Shown piece after piece: positions 35,245 through 44,668 of a stretch of DNA of 64,000 nucleotides (positions are counted from its first letter, which is position 1; each line of letters starts with the position of its first letter). The notes under the pieces were generated by a model. The model ran no database searches. It was not told the DNA's origin and worked only from the letters and a program-made list of their open reading frames with translations. Both the position numbers and the translations under genes were made by a program. The stretch is taken from contig CALUHX010000004.1 of the NCBI GenBank assembly GCA_944320555.1, forward strand, positions 1 to 64,000, written 5' to 3'. The DNA is from an uncultured Butyricimonas sp. (lineage in GTDB: Bacteria; Bacteroidota; Bacteroidia; Bacteroidales; Marinifilaceae).

Positions 35245-36408
35245 TTAATCATACATCAAATATTTTTGCCTCATCGCCATAAATCCGGGCAACTCGTTTT
35301 CCCACAACGCCCGTATCTCGCGTTCGCTTTTTCCCGCCTCGATATACTCCCGCACGCGAGAGTCGCCTGTCAATTTATCGAACAATGAATTAAAAAACGG
35401 TTCCTCGCCTTCATATTTTTCATAAGCCGACAACAACCATTCCAAATTTATCCGCCGCATGGACAATATTCCAGCCGCCTCGGCCCGCAAATCCATGCCA
35501 TGACAAATCCGCCCCTCACACTTGGGCCGGGAACACATGCCCTCTATCGGCTCCGGGACAAACGAAAAAGGCATGTCCGCCAAGTCCGGGTGGCCGAAAA
35601 GCTGGAAAGGCCGGAGGGTACCCCTTCCCTCGCTGACCACAGTCCCCTCAAAAAAGCAGGTGGAAGGATACAGCAACACCGACACGCTGTCCGGCAGATT
35701 CGGCGACGGGGCATGCGGCAAAGCCACAATCTGTCGGCGGTCCCATCCCTCGCAAGGAATCACTGTCAACTGACAAGCCACTCCCCCTTTCAGCCAACCT
35801 TCTCCGTTTATCATGCGCGCGTATTCCCCTATCGTCATGCCATAAACAACCGGAACCGGATGCATCCCCACAAAAGAGGCATGCTCCCCGCGCAATATCG
35901 GCCCGTCCACATAAAAAGCGTTCGGGTTTGGCCTGTCCATGACAATCAAGGGAATCCCCGTTTCCGCACAGGCTTCCATCACGTAATGGAGGGTGGAAAG
36001 ATAAGTGTAGAATCGCACGCCCACATCCTGAATGTCAAACAAAACGACATCCACGTCCCGCAAATCTTCCGGACGGGGCTTCTTATGCTTCCCGTAAAGA
36101 GAAAGCACAGGCAGTCCGCTTTCCGCGTCCACGTAATTCCCGATATTCTCTCCGGCATCCGCATTTCCCCTGAAACCATGCTCCGGACAAAAGACTTTCA
36201 CGAGATTAACCCCCTTTCCCCTCAAGAAATCGACAGCATGCGAGTCTCCCACACAGGAAGTCTGATTGGCCACAATCGCCACCTTCCTACCAGCCAGCAA
36301 GTCACGATAGCAAGCGAAGCGCTCCACGCCCGCCTGCAGGTTTACGGAAATAGCATCCAAATTGAAGGATGCTATCAACCAAACCAATATCGCTATTTTC
36401 ACTCTCAT
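35245..36408 (-). CDS. namZ: Exo-beta-N-acetylmuramidase NamZ (DUF1343, GH171)
   Basis: 387 residues with a signal peptide. Family motifs: GRKVAIVANQTSCVGDSHAVD, CPEHGFRGNADAGE, VVLFDIQDVGVRFYTYLSTL (catalytic region), DRPNPN and GRGTLRPFQLFGHPDL. NamZ removes N-acetylmuramic acid from the non-reducing end of peptidoglycan fragments and supports cell-wall recycling. It overlaps the DUF4837 gene by 4 bases (ATGA) and precedes asmA by 12 bases. Confidence 0.92.
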   Translation of the reverse strand: MRVKIAILVWLIASFNLDAISVNLQAGVERFACYRDLLAGRKVAIVANQTSCVGDSHAVDFLRGKGVNLVKVFCPEHGFRGNADAGENIGNYVDAESGLPVLSLYGKHKKPRPEDLRDVDVVLFDIQDVGVRFYTYLSTLHYVMEACAETGIPLIVMDRPNPNAFYVDGPILRGEHASFVGMHPVPVVYGMTIGEYARMINGEGWLKGGVACQLTVIPCEGWDRRQIVALPHAPSPNLPDSVSVLLYPSTCFFEGTVVSEGRGTLRPFQLFGHPDLADMPFSFVPEPIEGMCSRPKCEGRICHGMDLRAEAAGILSMRRINLEWLLSAYEKYEGEEPFFNSLFDKLTGDSRVREYIEAGKSEREIRALWENELPGFMAMRQKYLMYD

Positions 36409-37460
36409 TTTTTCTTTCCGCCTTCATCCCGGTAATCAAAAGTCATCGTGTTCATAACGGCCTCGACTTGCTTCATCATGTTCCGCTTCTCATTGTTCGG
36501 ATAATAGACGTATCCCATCATATAAATAATCCGGCCCCTCTCCTCGTCCAGAACGGCATTCAAGACGAAAGGTCCCGCCATGAAATCGTTCGTCACCGTC
36601 CACAGTCCGCGAATCAGCACGGCATAATGCCCGTTATATTTATAAGGTATGACGGAATAAGGCACAGACGTGTCGACAGCCATGAAAGAACGGATTGTGA
36701 TTTTTTTTCTTCCTTGCGGCCCGCTCACTTCCCGGACATTGCCGTCCAAGGGGCCGGGGATGAACTTCTCCAACATCTCGTTGACCCGGTCGATCATCAC
36801 GACATCGTTAAATTGACTCTCGTGCTCGTAATCATCCGTGAAGAAGACAACGCCTTTGCTGTCCCGCGGGGTCTCGCTGGAAAACCAGACAAATCCGGTC
36901 GTGTCTTTGTTCACATAGTAACCGGATGGGGCGGACAGCAATATGTGGTACTTGTTCTTAAACAAATTGTAAATGGCCACATCCGCGGTCCTCCGATAAA
37001 CGGCCACCAACCTATCTTGCTCGGCCTTGGCGTATATACCCATGATTTTCAACTTATTCTCGTCAAACACCCGATAGAATTCTTTCTCGTCGCTCACCCG
37101 TATTCTCACAAACTTCTGAGTCTTGGCCCAAGGACTGTCGTAATATTCCACGACGGTGGAATCCACCGCCGGAGATATGGTTATCTCCAAAACGTTCCTG
37201 TGATTCTTCAGATTTTTGTCGAAAAACTGCGCCGGCAGATTGAGCATGTCAAAGGCAGGTTCCGCCTGAGGCAATCCCGCCACGTCCTGCCCGAAAAAGG
37301 CCCGAATCGTGTCGCCCACCGGGCCGTTCCAATAATTCTTTTCCGCCACGACCAGCAATTCGTTCATCCGGCCCGTAATATGCTGCTGCAAGCCTTTGGA
37401 CGCCTCCTTGCAAGCCCCCATGCCCGCTATTAAAACACATGCAAACAATAATTTTTTCAT
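36405..37460 (-). CDS. DUF4837 lipoprotein
   Basis: 351 residues. Lipoprotein signal MKKLLFACVLIAGMGAC with Cys17. The DUF4837 region begins near GLQQHITGRMNELLVVAEK and contains an FVWFSSETPRDSKGVVFFTD stretch and a YVYYPNNEKRNMMKQVEAV end. Function unknown; probably periplasmic or outer-membrane inner leaflet. Part of the envelope cluster, overlapping namZ by 4 bases. Confidence 0.88.
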   Translation of the reverse strand: MKKLLFACVLIAGMGACKEASKGLQQHITGRMNELLVVAEKNYWNGPVGDTIRAFFGQDVAGLPQAEPAFDMLNLPAQFFDKNLKNHRNVLEITISPAVDSTVVEYYDSPWAKTQKFVRIRVSDEKEFYRVFDENKLKIMGIYAKAEQDRLVAVYRRTADVAIYNLFKNKYHILLSAPSGYYVNKDTTGFVWFSSETPRDSKGVVFFTDDYEHESQFNDVVMIDRVNEMLEKFIPGPLDGNVREVSGPQGRKKITIRSFMAVDTSVPYSVIPYKYNGHYAVLIRGLWTVTNDFMAGPFVLNAVLDEERGRIIYMMGYVYYPNNEKRNMMKQVEAVMNTMTFDYRDEGGKKK

Positions 37461-37489
37461 AGCCTCTATATTTTATTGCGTTAATCTCT

Positions 37490-38254
37490 TCAATATTCGC
37501 TCTCAGAGTCGTCCAATATGCCTTTCACCGAGCCCACCAATATTTTGGCCTCCACCATGACCGGCACCCGGCGCTCGTCGTCGCTCACCCAGACTTTCAT
37601 GTTTTCCCCGCCTTTAAACACATCTCCCTCCACCAGCAAAGGGGCAAAAACATGGCAGTTCCACTTTTTTTTGTCGACCTTGATTTCCTCCTTTCCCAAA
37701 TAGCGGATATACAAGTCGTATATGCCGTCGTCGAGCAATATGCGTATGGGTATCTGGTCGCCTTTTTTGTATTGATTGAAATCCAACCGCCGCGCCAACC
37801 AAGCCACGGAAAGCATATCGTAAGTATCCGGTTTCAATGCGATTGTGTCCTGCCGGCGATACTTATCTATTTTGTGAATGTCGGCGAGGATTCTACTTTT
37901 TCCATAATCCCACACGTAATCAAACGTCTTGTGGTAGTTTCCTTCATGGGCTTTCCGGGAAAACTCATAAGGCATAAATGTCGTACTGTCGTGAAAAGAA
38001 ATCAACGTGTCGCGCAACTTGAAAATCCAGTCCCACGAGGAACTGGTCCTACCCACCGCAAACAACCGCTGGGCATGGGGATACTTTCCCGAAGGAGTCA
38101 ACGTGAATTCCACGCTTCCGGCCTTGATCCAAATAAACCCCCAATTGTAATACCCCGTGTATGCCAATTTCTCTATGGTCTTCACCGGTCCCCGCCGTTG
38201 GGAGAACAGAGGGATGCTACACAATAGCGCCATTATCAATAGTATCGTTCTCAT
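37490..38254 (-). CDS. DUF3108 exported protein
   Basis: 254 residues with a Sec signal (MRTILLIMALLCSIPLFSQ). The DUF3108 pattern is seen: YTGYYNWGFIWIKAGSVEF, then FEFSRKAHEG-like and DTYDMLSVAWLARRLDF, and VWVSDDERRVPVMVEAKILVG. A beta-rich periplasmic protein of unknown role. It starts 9 bases after the Ig-like lipoprotein gene. Confidence 0.85.
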   Translation of the reverse strand: MRTILLIMALLCSIPLFSQRRGPVKTIEKLAYTGYYNWGFIWIKAGSVEFTLTPSGKYPHAQRLFAVGRTSSSWDWIFKLRDTLISFHDSTTFMPYEFSRKAHEGNYHKTFDYVWDYGKSRILADIHKIDKYRRQDTIALKPDTYDMLSVAWLARRLDFNQYKKGDQIPIRILLDDGIYDLYIRYLGKEEIKVDKKKWNCHVFAPLLVEGDVFKGGENMKVWVSDDERRVPVMVEAKILVGSVKGILDDSESEY

Positions 38255-38263
38255 GCGTCTCTT

Positions 38264-40174
38264 TTAATTTCTTTGTCTGTTTCTATCCTCCGCGTCTTTC
38301 TTCTTGCTCGGGTCCTCCCTCACGTAAGTCCGGCTGACATCATACGACTGTTCTATATCAAAATTTTTCTTTATCTTAAACTCTCCCGGCAGGTATTTGA
38401 TTTCCTCCGGCTGCAAATGCTCCATGTAATTACCCGTGTCCCACTTTTTGTTGCCATTGCGGTCCAAAATCACCCGCACCATATAGGAGCCTTCGTTCAA
38501 GTACTCGAACACGATTTCTCCGTCTTCTTCCAAATATTTCTCGTCCACAATCTTCAGCTCTTTTGAACCTCCTTGATAAAGCTGCACGACAAGCGGATAT
38601 TCCAACTCCGAGAATGTCAAGAATATTCGCCCGTAATCCTCTATCGCTTTTGTCTTAAAGGTGCTCTCCAGTTTATTGTTAAACAATCCGTATATGCTGA
38701 ACACGCTGGCGGAATCTATCTCCAGGCGGTATTCCGTCTCCGGTTTCCAAGTCGTTTTCAAATAGTAACGCCGAATCTTCAAACTGTCGTGCTTTATCTC
38801 GAAAGGCGCCGGAGTCCACACGGAATCGACCATCTCGAACAATTTGACACTATCCAACGTGGAAGGCACGACAGGGCGGTCGAATTCCAGCAAAATGTCC
38901 TTGTTCAAATCCATCACACCTCCCACAGGAGTGTTCAGGCCCAAGTATTTGATTTCCGGAATGGTATCTTGCTCCTTACGTTTTCCTTTAGGTTTGGGTT
39001 TGTCCTTGTACACAAACCACACGGTATCGGTCGTCATCACCCGAGCGCCCGTCGTGTCCGTCATCAAATAACGAAGTTCCGCTTGCAAAGAGTCTATTTT
39101 GTAAATCAACGAATCTTTTATCCACAAGGTGACCGTGTCTTTTCCTGCGGAACGTTCTTCCAGAAACAAATTCTTTTGGTCCGGATCTTTCAACAATTGC
39201 AGGCCGAGGAAACGCACGTTCAACTGGTTGTCCGCAGGAATTGTAAATGTGAAATCCAACTTGTCCCTTTCCGACCGGGAAGAATTATCCAAATCCAAAT
39301 GTATGTCTTCCTCCTCGAACAGCGTCATAAACAAATTAATCGGCCCGTAAGCCGTGTAGTTTCTTACGATGACCGTATCGTGCGTCAACACTTCCACTTC
39401 CACGCCTTTCTTAGTTTTCTTGGCGGCCAGCTTCACGGTGTCCGGCCTAAGCGTGTCATATTGCACCGCCGGGAAAGAAATTGTTTTCACGAGCGTGTCG
39501 ACGAATCCGACTTTTTGCCCCTCCGCCCTCGGAACATATTGCAAACTTTTGGTTTCCGTGGAAAGCGCCAATACCCGGTATATGGAATCCCGCATATTGG
39601 TCACCCGGAAATTCCCGGAACTATCCGTCATCGCCACATAACTCGGCAATTCCAACATCGCCGCCGAGTCCGCATGATTCGCATAAAACAACACCATCGC
39701 CCCCAAGACAGGCAATTGCGTTTCCGCATCCAACACTTTACCCGCCAACTCCATAGAGTCCAGCTTGCTTCCCGTCGAAAACACGTAACGATAATACCCC
39801 AAAAGATTTCCTTCGTTATTGTCGGCAATGGCCGTTCCAAAATCGAGGGAATACGTCGTGCCGGGCTTCAAGGTGTCTTGAAATTCCACCCGTATGTATT
39901 TGCCGCGCAAAGATGTCTTCGGCTTTTTCTTCATGGGGGGAGAAATCACAAATTGATTGTTAATGTCTTTCAACTGAACAAACTCGTCAAAATATATGTC
40001 TATATGCTCCGCCGCAAAATTAGTCGAGAAGGACACGGGCACTTCGGCCATGATTTTAGGAGGAGTCACGTCTCTCTCGCCCCCTTCTATCATTCCACGA
40101 TTGGCACAAGCATAAATGATTAATGCCGTGACTATCGCCACAAAACAAAACCCGTTCCATAGAAATTTATTCAT
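38264..40174 (-). CDS. Ig-like (SbsA/Big_5) domain lipoprotein
   Basis: 636 residues. The N-terminal signal MNKFLWNGFCFVAIVTALII ends at YAC (Cys23), a probable lipoprotein. Residues ~35-140 form an SbsA-type Ig-like domain (DVTPPKIMAEVPVSFSTNFA, KPGTTYSLDFGTAIADN). A second Ig-like stretch (~150-230) and a C-terminal half with beta-sandwich character follow (GGVMDLNKDILLEFDRPVVP). Of unknown function, common in this phylum next to DUF3108 genes. Confidence 0.85.
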   Translation of the reverse strand: MNKFLWNGFCFVAIVTALIIYACANRGMIEGGERDVTPPKIMAEVPVSFSTNFAAEHIDIYFDEFVQLKDINNQFVISPPMKKKPKTSLRGKYIRVEFQDTLKPGTTYSLDFGTAIADNNEGNLLGYYRYVFSTGSKLDSMELAGKVLDAETQLPVLGAMVLFYANHADSAAMLELPSYVAMTDSSGNFRVTNMRDSIYRVLALSTETKSLQYVPRAEGQKVGFVDTLVKTISFPAVQYDTLRPDTVKLAAKKTKKGVEVEVLTHDTVIVRNYTAYGPINLFMTLFEEEDIHLDLDNSSRSERDKLDFTFTIPADNQLNVRFLGLQLLKDPDQKNLFLEERSAGKDTVTLWIKDSLIYKIDSLQAELRYLMTDTTGARVMTTDTVWFVYKDKPKPKGKRKEQDTIPEIKYLGLNTPVGGVMDLNKDILLEFDRPVVPSTLDSVKLFEMVDSVWTPAPFEIKHDSLKIRRYYLKTTWKPETEYRLEIDSASVFSIYGLFNNKLESTFKTKAIEDYGRIFLTFSELEYPLVVQLYQGGSKELKIVDEKYLEEDGEIVFEYLNEGSYMVRVILDRNGNKKWDTGNYMEHLQPEEIKYLPGEFKIKKNFDIEQSYDVSRTYVREDPSKKKDAEDRNRQRN

Positions 40175-40285
40175 ATTCCATTCAATTAACCTTACAAAAC
40201 TAACAAAAAAACATCACAATAAACCCCTTTCTTCCGATAACTTTATCAAAACTCGTTCCATTCTCTTTCCCGAACTCTTTTTCCT

Positions 40286-41026
40286 CTATTGTTTGACAAA
40301 ATTGTAAGTTATCGTCCCCGACTGTCGCTCCGGAGCCCGCTCGTCAACATTGAACTCAGACCGCAAAGCGGCATCAACAGCCACCTCCCGCAAGCAATCG
40401 TCCTCTTTCGACTCATGTTCCACGACTTCCGCCGCCAACACCCTTCCCTCTCGGCTCACGACGATTGTCACCACCACCCGGCCTCCGAATTCACACTTAA
40501 ACACGGGTATTGGCAAGTAAGTCTTATAACGTCCCTCCAATTTATAAGAAACGCTGCTTTCCCCCACATATACGGTGGAACGCAAAGAGTCCAACACTTG
40601 CCGTCTCTTTTCTTCCTCATATCTCAAACTGTCCTCCTGATGATGGCGGTCTTTCCGCACCTGATACCGGGTGCCGTAGTCCCCCAACTCCTGTTCGATT
40701 TCCCGGATATAATCTTCAATCCGCTCCCGTTCATCTCCCCCGACCCGCCTTTCCACCGCCGCCTCATTGACCGCTATCGAACGCAACATTTGCTCCACTT
40801 CCGCGTCTGTCGTCAATTTTCTAATCTCCGCCCTTTTTATCTCTTCTTGCCGCCGCAATTCCTGTTCCTCCGGTGTCGGCATGTCCAATTCGACTTTCAT
40901 CTCCACGCGCCTCATCTCTTTTGAAATACCCACGCTCACCATACAGATAAAAAGCAACAAATGAAAAATCACCGTTCCCATCAAACCGTACCGATGCGTC
41001 TTTACAAATTCCTTCCAATTATTCAT
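40286..41026 (-). CDS. TonB-like energy-transducer protein
   Basis: 246 residues: a cytoplasmic N-terminus, one TM (YGLMGTVIFHLLLFICMVSV), a charged Glu/Arg-rich coiled spacer (about 50-160; no Pro-Lys TonB linker) and a C-terminal TonB-like fold (GGRVVVTIVVSREGRVLAAE...SGTITYNFVKQ). It may transduce energy to a receptor or act as a structural envelope protein. The ATG at 41026 is preferred over a TTG at 41035 because GGAG lies 4 bases before it. A -7 box is at 41047-41054. Confidence 0.78.
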   Translation of the reverse strand: MNNWKEFVKTHRYGLMGTVIFHLLLFICMVSVGISKEMRRVEMKVELDMPTPEEQELRRQEEIKRAEIRKLTTDAEVEQMLRSIAVNEAAVERRVGGDERERIEDYIREIEQELGDYGTRYQVRKDRHHQEDSLRYEEEKRRQVLDSLRSTVYVGESSVSYKLEGRYKTYLPIPVFKCEFGGRVVVTIVVSREGRVLAAEVVEHESKEDDCLREVAVDAALRSEFNVDERAPERQSGTITYNFVKQ

Positions 41027-41046
41027 AATCTCCAAATTTGAGCAGC

Positions 41047-41054
41047 CAAATTTA
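41047..41054 (-). promoter_or_regulatory. -7 box of the TonB-like gene
   Basis: TAAATTTG on the minus strand, with a TTTCG 19 bases further upstream. It suggests that the distal part of the envelope cluster has an internal promoter. Confidence 0.55.
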
Positions 41055-41088
41055 ATTGATTATCCATTTCCACCGAAATATTTCCGCT

Positions 41089-42318
41089 TTATTCGAAACG
41101 AATCGCTTTTATCGGACTGATTCGGGAGACCAGCATCGTAGGCAAAACAAGCATGACGACAGTCACAAACATGACTCCCGCGTTTAATAACAAAACATGC
41201 CACAAATTGAAATTAATGGGCACCTCGCTCATATAATAGACGGCCGGATCCAAATGTATCACGCGGAAACAAATCTGAATTCCAGCCAAAACAAAAGCCA
41301 ACGCATTGCCCCACACCATCCCCCGCAACATCAACTCACACGATATGTACAAAAACAATTTCCGCAACGACACGTCCCTGCACCCTAACGCTTTCAACAC
41401 GCCTATCAAAGTGGTTTTGTCCAAAATCAGAACCAACAACCCCGACACCATGTTAAATCCTGCCACCGTGACAATCAACACAAGTATCACCCAAACATTC
41501 ATGTTCAACAAGGACAACCAATCAAAAATCTGAGGCGCCTCATCCCGCAAGCTCGTGACCAAGTATGATTTGTCCCACATATCCAATTTATCATAAACCT
41601 GCTCCCGGAACATTTCCGATTGTCTTGCGTCATCCACATTAATCGCCACTCCGGACACCTCCCCTTGCCGCCAATCATTCAACCGGGCCAAATGACGCAA
41701 GTCAACCAAAACGATCACATCGTCATATTCCTTAAAACCAGTGTCATAAACGCCCGTCACGACCAATCGCCTTGCCCGTGGAGGATCTTGCACGAAATGC
41801 GCCGTCAACTTGTCTCCCACGTCCACCTTCAGCATATCTGCCACGGTTGAAGAAATCAACACCTCATTGGAAGCTTTCTCTCCCGAAAAATCAGGCACAT
41901 CTCCCCTCCTCATATTTTGCTGAAAAAAGTCCATCCGGAAAGTCGAATCCACTCCTTTCATAACCACACCGTGAATTTCCGACTCGCTTTTCAATATGGC
42001 AGGCTTTTCTATATATTTATAAACTTCCGTCACCCCCCTTATATGCCGCAAAGCATCCATCAGCGAATCTCCCGGTTCCACATTCATCTCTCCCTGGACA
42101 TTCCCGGAAGCATAAGGCACCACATTCAAATGAGAAACAAATCCTGACAATTTACCCGTGATTTCATTTTTGAACCCTGTAATCACAAACAAAGACAACA
42201 GCATCACACACAAACCCAAAGCGATTCCCGCCACAGCGATTTTCACAATAGGCACAGCCACAGACTTTCTCCCTTCTCCAGCTAACAACCGACGCGCAAT
42301 AAACCATTCTACATTCAT
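41089..42318 (-). CDS. FtsX-like ABC permease, LolC/LolE type
   Basis: 409 residues from ATG 42318 (MNVEWFIARRLLAGEGRKSV). One TM at ~25-50, a large periplasmic domain (~55-260), then three C-terminal TMs (NVWVILVLIVTVAGFNMVSG; FVLAGIQICFRVIH; LLNAGVMFVTVVMLVLPTML) and the SPIKAIRFE end typical of lipoprotein-release permeases. A LolD-like ATPase is not adjacent. First gene of the envelope cluster. A longer start at 42366 is excluded because TATCTTTG (42354-42361) overlaps it. Confidence 0.88.
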   Translation of the reverse strand: MNVEWFIARRLLAGEGRKSVAVPIVKIAVAGIALGLCVMLLSLFVITGFKNEITGKLSGFVSHLNVVPYASGNVQGEMNVEPGDSLMDALRHIRGVTEVYKYIEKPAILKSESEIHGVVMKGVDSTFRMDFFQQNMRRGDVPDFSGEKASNEVLISSTVADMLKVDVGDKLTAHFVQDPPRARRLVVTGVYDTGFKEYDDVIVLVDLRHLARLNDWRQGEVSGVAINVDDARQSEMFREQVYDKLDMWDKSYLVTSLRDEAPQIFDWLSLLNMNVWVILVLIVTVAGFNMVSGLLVLILDKTTLIGVLKALGCRDVSLRKLFLYISCELMLRGMVWGNALAFVLAGIQICFRVIHLDPAVYYMSEVPINFNLWHVLLLNAGVMFVTVVMLVLPTMLVSRISPIKAIRFE

Positions 42319-42353
42319 AAACAACGGATTCAAAATTGACGATTTAGACTCCC

Positions 42354-42361
42354 CAAAGATA
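42354..42361 (-). promoter_or_regulatory. -7 box of the envelope cluster
   Basis: TATCTTTG on the minus strand, 35 bases before the permease ATG. The -33 element is unclear. The remaining bases to 42580 show nothing else of note. Confidence 0.6.
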
Positions 42362-42580
42362 CGCATTATTTATAAGAATCCTGATTTCCTCCCTTCCACA
42401 TTGCCCACCCCGGGAAATGGCAATTGGGGAAATTCTCCACACCCAAGACACATTTTCCCCACCACAGGCCAAAACAACATTTTATTAATACATTAAAAAT
42501 CAATCAAATAACATCCACCACCTCTCACTGGCACGCCCATTGCTTTATTCACAATTGCAATTACGAAAAAAACGGAGATT

Positions 42581-43459
42581 ATGAAACGAGTTACACTTTT
42601 AAGCATAGTATTAGGTTCCATCGCCATTCTGAGCGGTTGCGTGGAAAGTTCAAAGAAATACAAGACATTATTAGCCAAAACAGACTCTCTAACAGCCGTC
42701 GCAAACGCTCAGAATGCAGAGATGGAAAGCCTTCTTGCCGGACTGAACGAAATCAGCGCGGGAATGCAATCCATCCGGGAAGCCGAGCATTTGCTCGCCA
42801 TTCAATCCGAGACTGACGGAAAGAAAAACAAAACCCAAGAGCAAATTGCCGTCCTAAAAAACGACATCCAGTCCATTAGCGACGCGATCAACGGATACAA
42901 GGAACAAATTGCCCGCTTGGAAGCCCAGAACAAACGGCAATCGGCGGAATTCAAAAAGTTAATCGCCAACTTGAACGCCGAACTGGAAAAAAGCAACCAA
43001 CAAATACAACAACTCAACGAACAAGTGTCCGCCCAGGCAAAAGAATTGGGGATTAAAACACAGCAAATTGCAGACTTGAACCAGAATGTAAGCAATTTGC
43101 AGGCAGAATCCTCCTCGCAAAAAGAAACCATTGTCAATCAAGACAAGACACTGAACACCGTCCACTATCTGCTAGGCTCGCGCAAGGAATTAAGAGAGGC
43201 CAACGTGATTTCCCGGCAAGGCATTTTCTGCCCGCCCATCGTGTCCGCCCAAGCCCAAAATGCGAAATTCACAAGCATCGATTTGCGGGAGACCACGACG
43301 ATTCCGTTGAACTCTAAGAAAGCCAAGATTCTTTCCGTTCATCCTGCCGACTCCTACACTATCGCGGAAGATGAAAACGGGATGCAGGTTTTAAACATCA
43401 CAAACACGGCCGCATTTTGGAAACAAACCAAATATCTGGTTGTCATGATTAATGAATAA
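42581..43459 (+). CDS. Coiled-coil lipoprotein, Cbp1-family adhesin-like
   Basis: 292 residues. Lipoprotein signal with Cys20 (ILSGC), then a ~130-residue coiled coil rich in Gln, Asn, Glu and Ala (residues ~30-185), and a compact C-terminal domain (HYLLGSRKELREANVISRQG; SIDLRETTTIPLNSKKAK; FWKQTKYLVVMI). The C-terminal pattern matches the Cbp1 family, whose founding member is a Bacteroides collagen-binding glycoprotein; collagen binding here is not shown. A ribosome site ACGGAG lies 7 bases upstream. Monocistronic, with its own terminator. Confidence 0.75.
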   Translation: MKRVTLLSIVLGSIAILSGCVESSKKYKTLLAKTDSLTAVANAQNAEMESLLAGLNEISAGMQSIREAEHLLAIQSETDGKKNKTQEQIAVLKNDIQSISDAINGYKEQIARLEAQNKRQSAEFKKLIANLNAELEKSNQQIQQLNEQVSAQAKELGIKTQQIADLNQNVSNLQAESSSQKETIVNQDKTLNTVHYLLGSRKELREANVISRQGIFCPPIVSAQAQNAKFTSIDLRETTTIPLNSKKAKILSVHPADSYTIAEDENGMQVLNITNTAAFWKQTKYLVVMINE

Positions 43460-43492
43460 CACATCCACACACATATACAAACACACACTTTC

Positions 43493-43528
43493 GGGTGCCA
43501 GGCAACTACCGGCACCCTCTTCTTTTTT
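43493..43528 (+). terminator. Terminator of the Cbp1-like gene
   Basis: GGGTGCC (43493-43499), an 11-base loop, GGCACCC (43511-43517), then TCTTCTTTTTT. Confidence 0.92.
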
Positions 43529-43602
43529 ATACCACACAGCTCCTCCCCGCTCGTAAAAAGCAAGTTCTGTAATAAAGAATGCGGAAAGTTCATTTTTTTG
43601 AA

Positions 43603-43610
43603 TAACTTTG
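43603..43610 (+). promoter_or_regulatory. -7 box of trxB
   Basis: TAACTTTG, 32 bases before the trxB ATG. The -33 region is not distinct. GAAAGGAG precedes the start codon. Confidence 0.6.
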
Positions 43611-43642
43611 CCTATCATTAATTTAATGAAAGGAGACACACT

Positions 43643-44602
43643 ATGTCAACAGAAAACACCATAGAAAAAGTTAAATGCCTGATTATCGGTTCAGGACCAG
43701 CCGGCTACACGGCAGCCATTTATGCCTCGCGCGCCAACCTGCACCCCGTATTATACACGGGACTGCAAATGGGCGGGCAACTGACCACCACCACCGAAGT
43801 TGAGAACTTCCCCGGATATCCGGAAGGCGTAACAGGTCCCGTGATGATGGAGGACATGCGCAAACAAGCCGAACGGTTTGGCACGGAGATTCGTTTCGGA
43901 ATTGTGACCGACGTTGATTTCTCCGGACATCCGCACAAAGTCACCATCGATGGAGAGAAGCAAATTGAAGCCGACGCTGTCATCATCGCCACTGGCGCCG
44001 CCGCCAAATATTTAGGACTCCCGTCCGAAGAAAAATTCAAAGGTATGGGAGTCAGTGCGTGTGCCACATGCGACGGTTTCTTTTACCGAGGCAAAAATGT
44101 GGCCGTTGTCGGAGGAGGTGACACCGCCTGCGAGGAAGCCACCTATCTTGCCGGCTTGTGCCAAAAAGTGTACCTCATCGTGCGCAAAACCTACCTGCGG
44201 GCCTCAAAAGCCATGCAAAAAAGGGTGTTCGAGACCCCGAACATCGAAGTCCTGTTTGAACACAACACCGTGGAATTATTAGGAAACGACATGGGAGTGA
44301 CAGGAGCGAAACTCGTGTATAAAAAAGGAACTCCGGAAGAAAGCCTCAAAGAAATCGCCATCGACGGATTCTTTTTGGCCATCGGCCACACGCCCAACAC
44401 GGATGTGTTCAAAAAATACATCACGCTGGACGAGCAAGGCTACATCGTGACGGAAGGGAAATCGTCCCGCACAAACATTCCGGGAGTCTTCGCAGCCGGA
44501 GATGTCATGGACCCCACCTATCGTCAAGGCATCACATCTGCCGGAGCCGGCTGCCGTGCCGCCATTGACGCAGAACGCTATTTGGGCGAATTGGGACACT
44601 GA
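43643..44602 (+). CDS. trxB: Thioredoxin reductase
   Basis: 319-residue cytosolic flavoenzyme that reduces thioredoxin with NADPH. FAD site LIIGSGPAGYTAAIYA (14-29), redox motif CATCDG (Cys139 and Cys142), NADPH site VAVVGGGDTACEEA, and FAD C-terminal motif GVFAAGDVMDPTYRQ. Standard length. AAAGGAG 12 bases before the ATG is a good ribosome site. Monocistronic, between two terminators. Confidence 0.96.
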   Translation: MSTENTIEKVKCLIIGSGPAGYTAAIYASRANLHPVLYTGLQMGGQLTTTTEVENFPGYPEGVTGPVMMEDMRKQAERFGTEIRFGIVTDVDFSGHPHKVTIDGEKQIEADAVIIATGAAAKYLGLPSEEKFKGMGVSACATCDGFFYRGKNVAVVGGGDTACEEATYLAGLCQKVYLIVRKTYLRASKAMQKRVFETPNIEVLFEHNTVELLGNDMGVTGAKLVYKKGTPEESLKEIAIDGFFLAIGHTPNTDVFKKYITLDEQGYIVTEGKSSRTNIPGVFAAGDVMDPTYRQGITSAGAGCRAAIDAERYLGELGH

Positions 44603-44615
44603 CAACACACAAAAC

Positions 44616-44654
44616 AAAAATAAAGGAGGGACGTTGTTTCCCTCCTTTATTTTT
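44616..44654. terminator. Bidirectional terminator between trxB and the SSS transporter
   Basis: AAAAATAAAGGAGGG pairs with CCCTCCTTTATTTTT around an 8-10-base loop. It serves both convergent genes. Confidence 0.94.
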
Positions 44655-44668
44655 ATTTCCTCCTGAAG

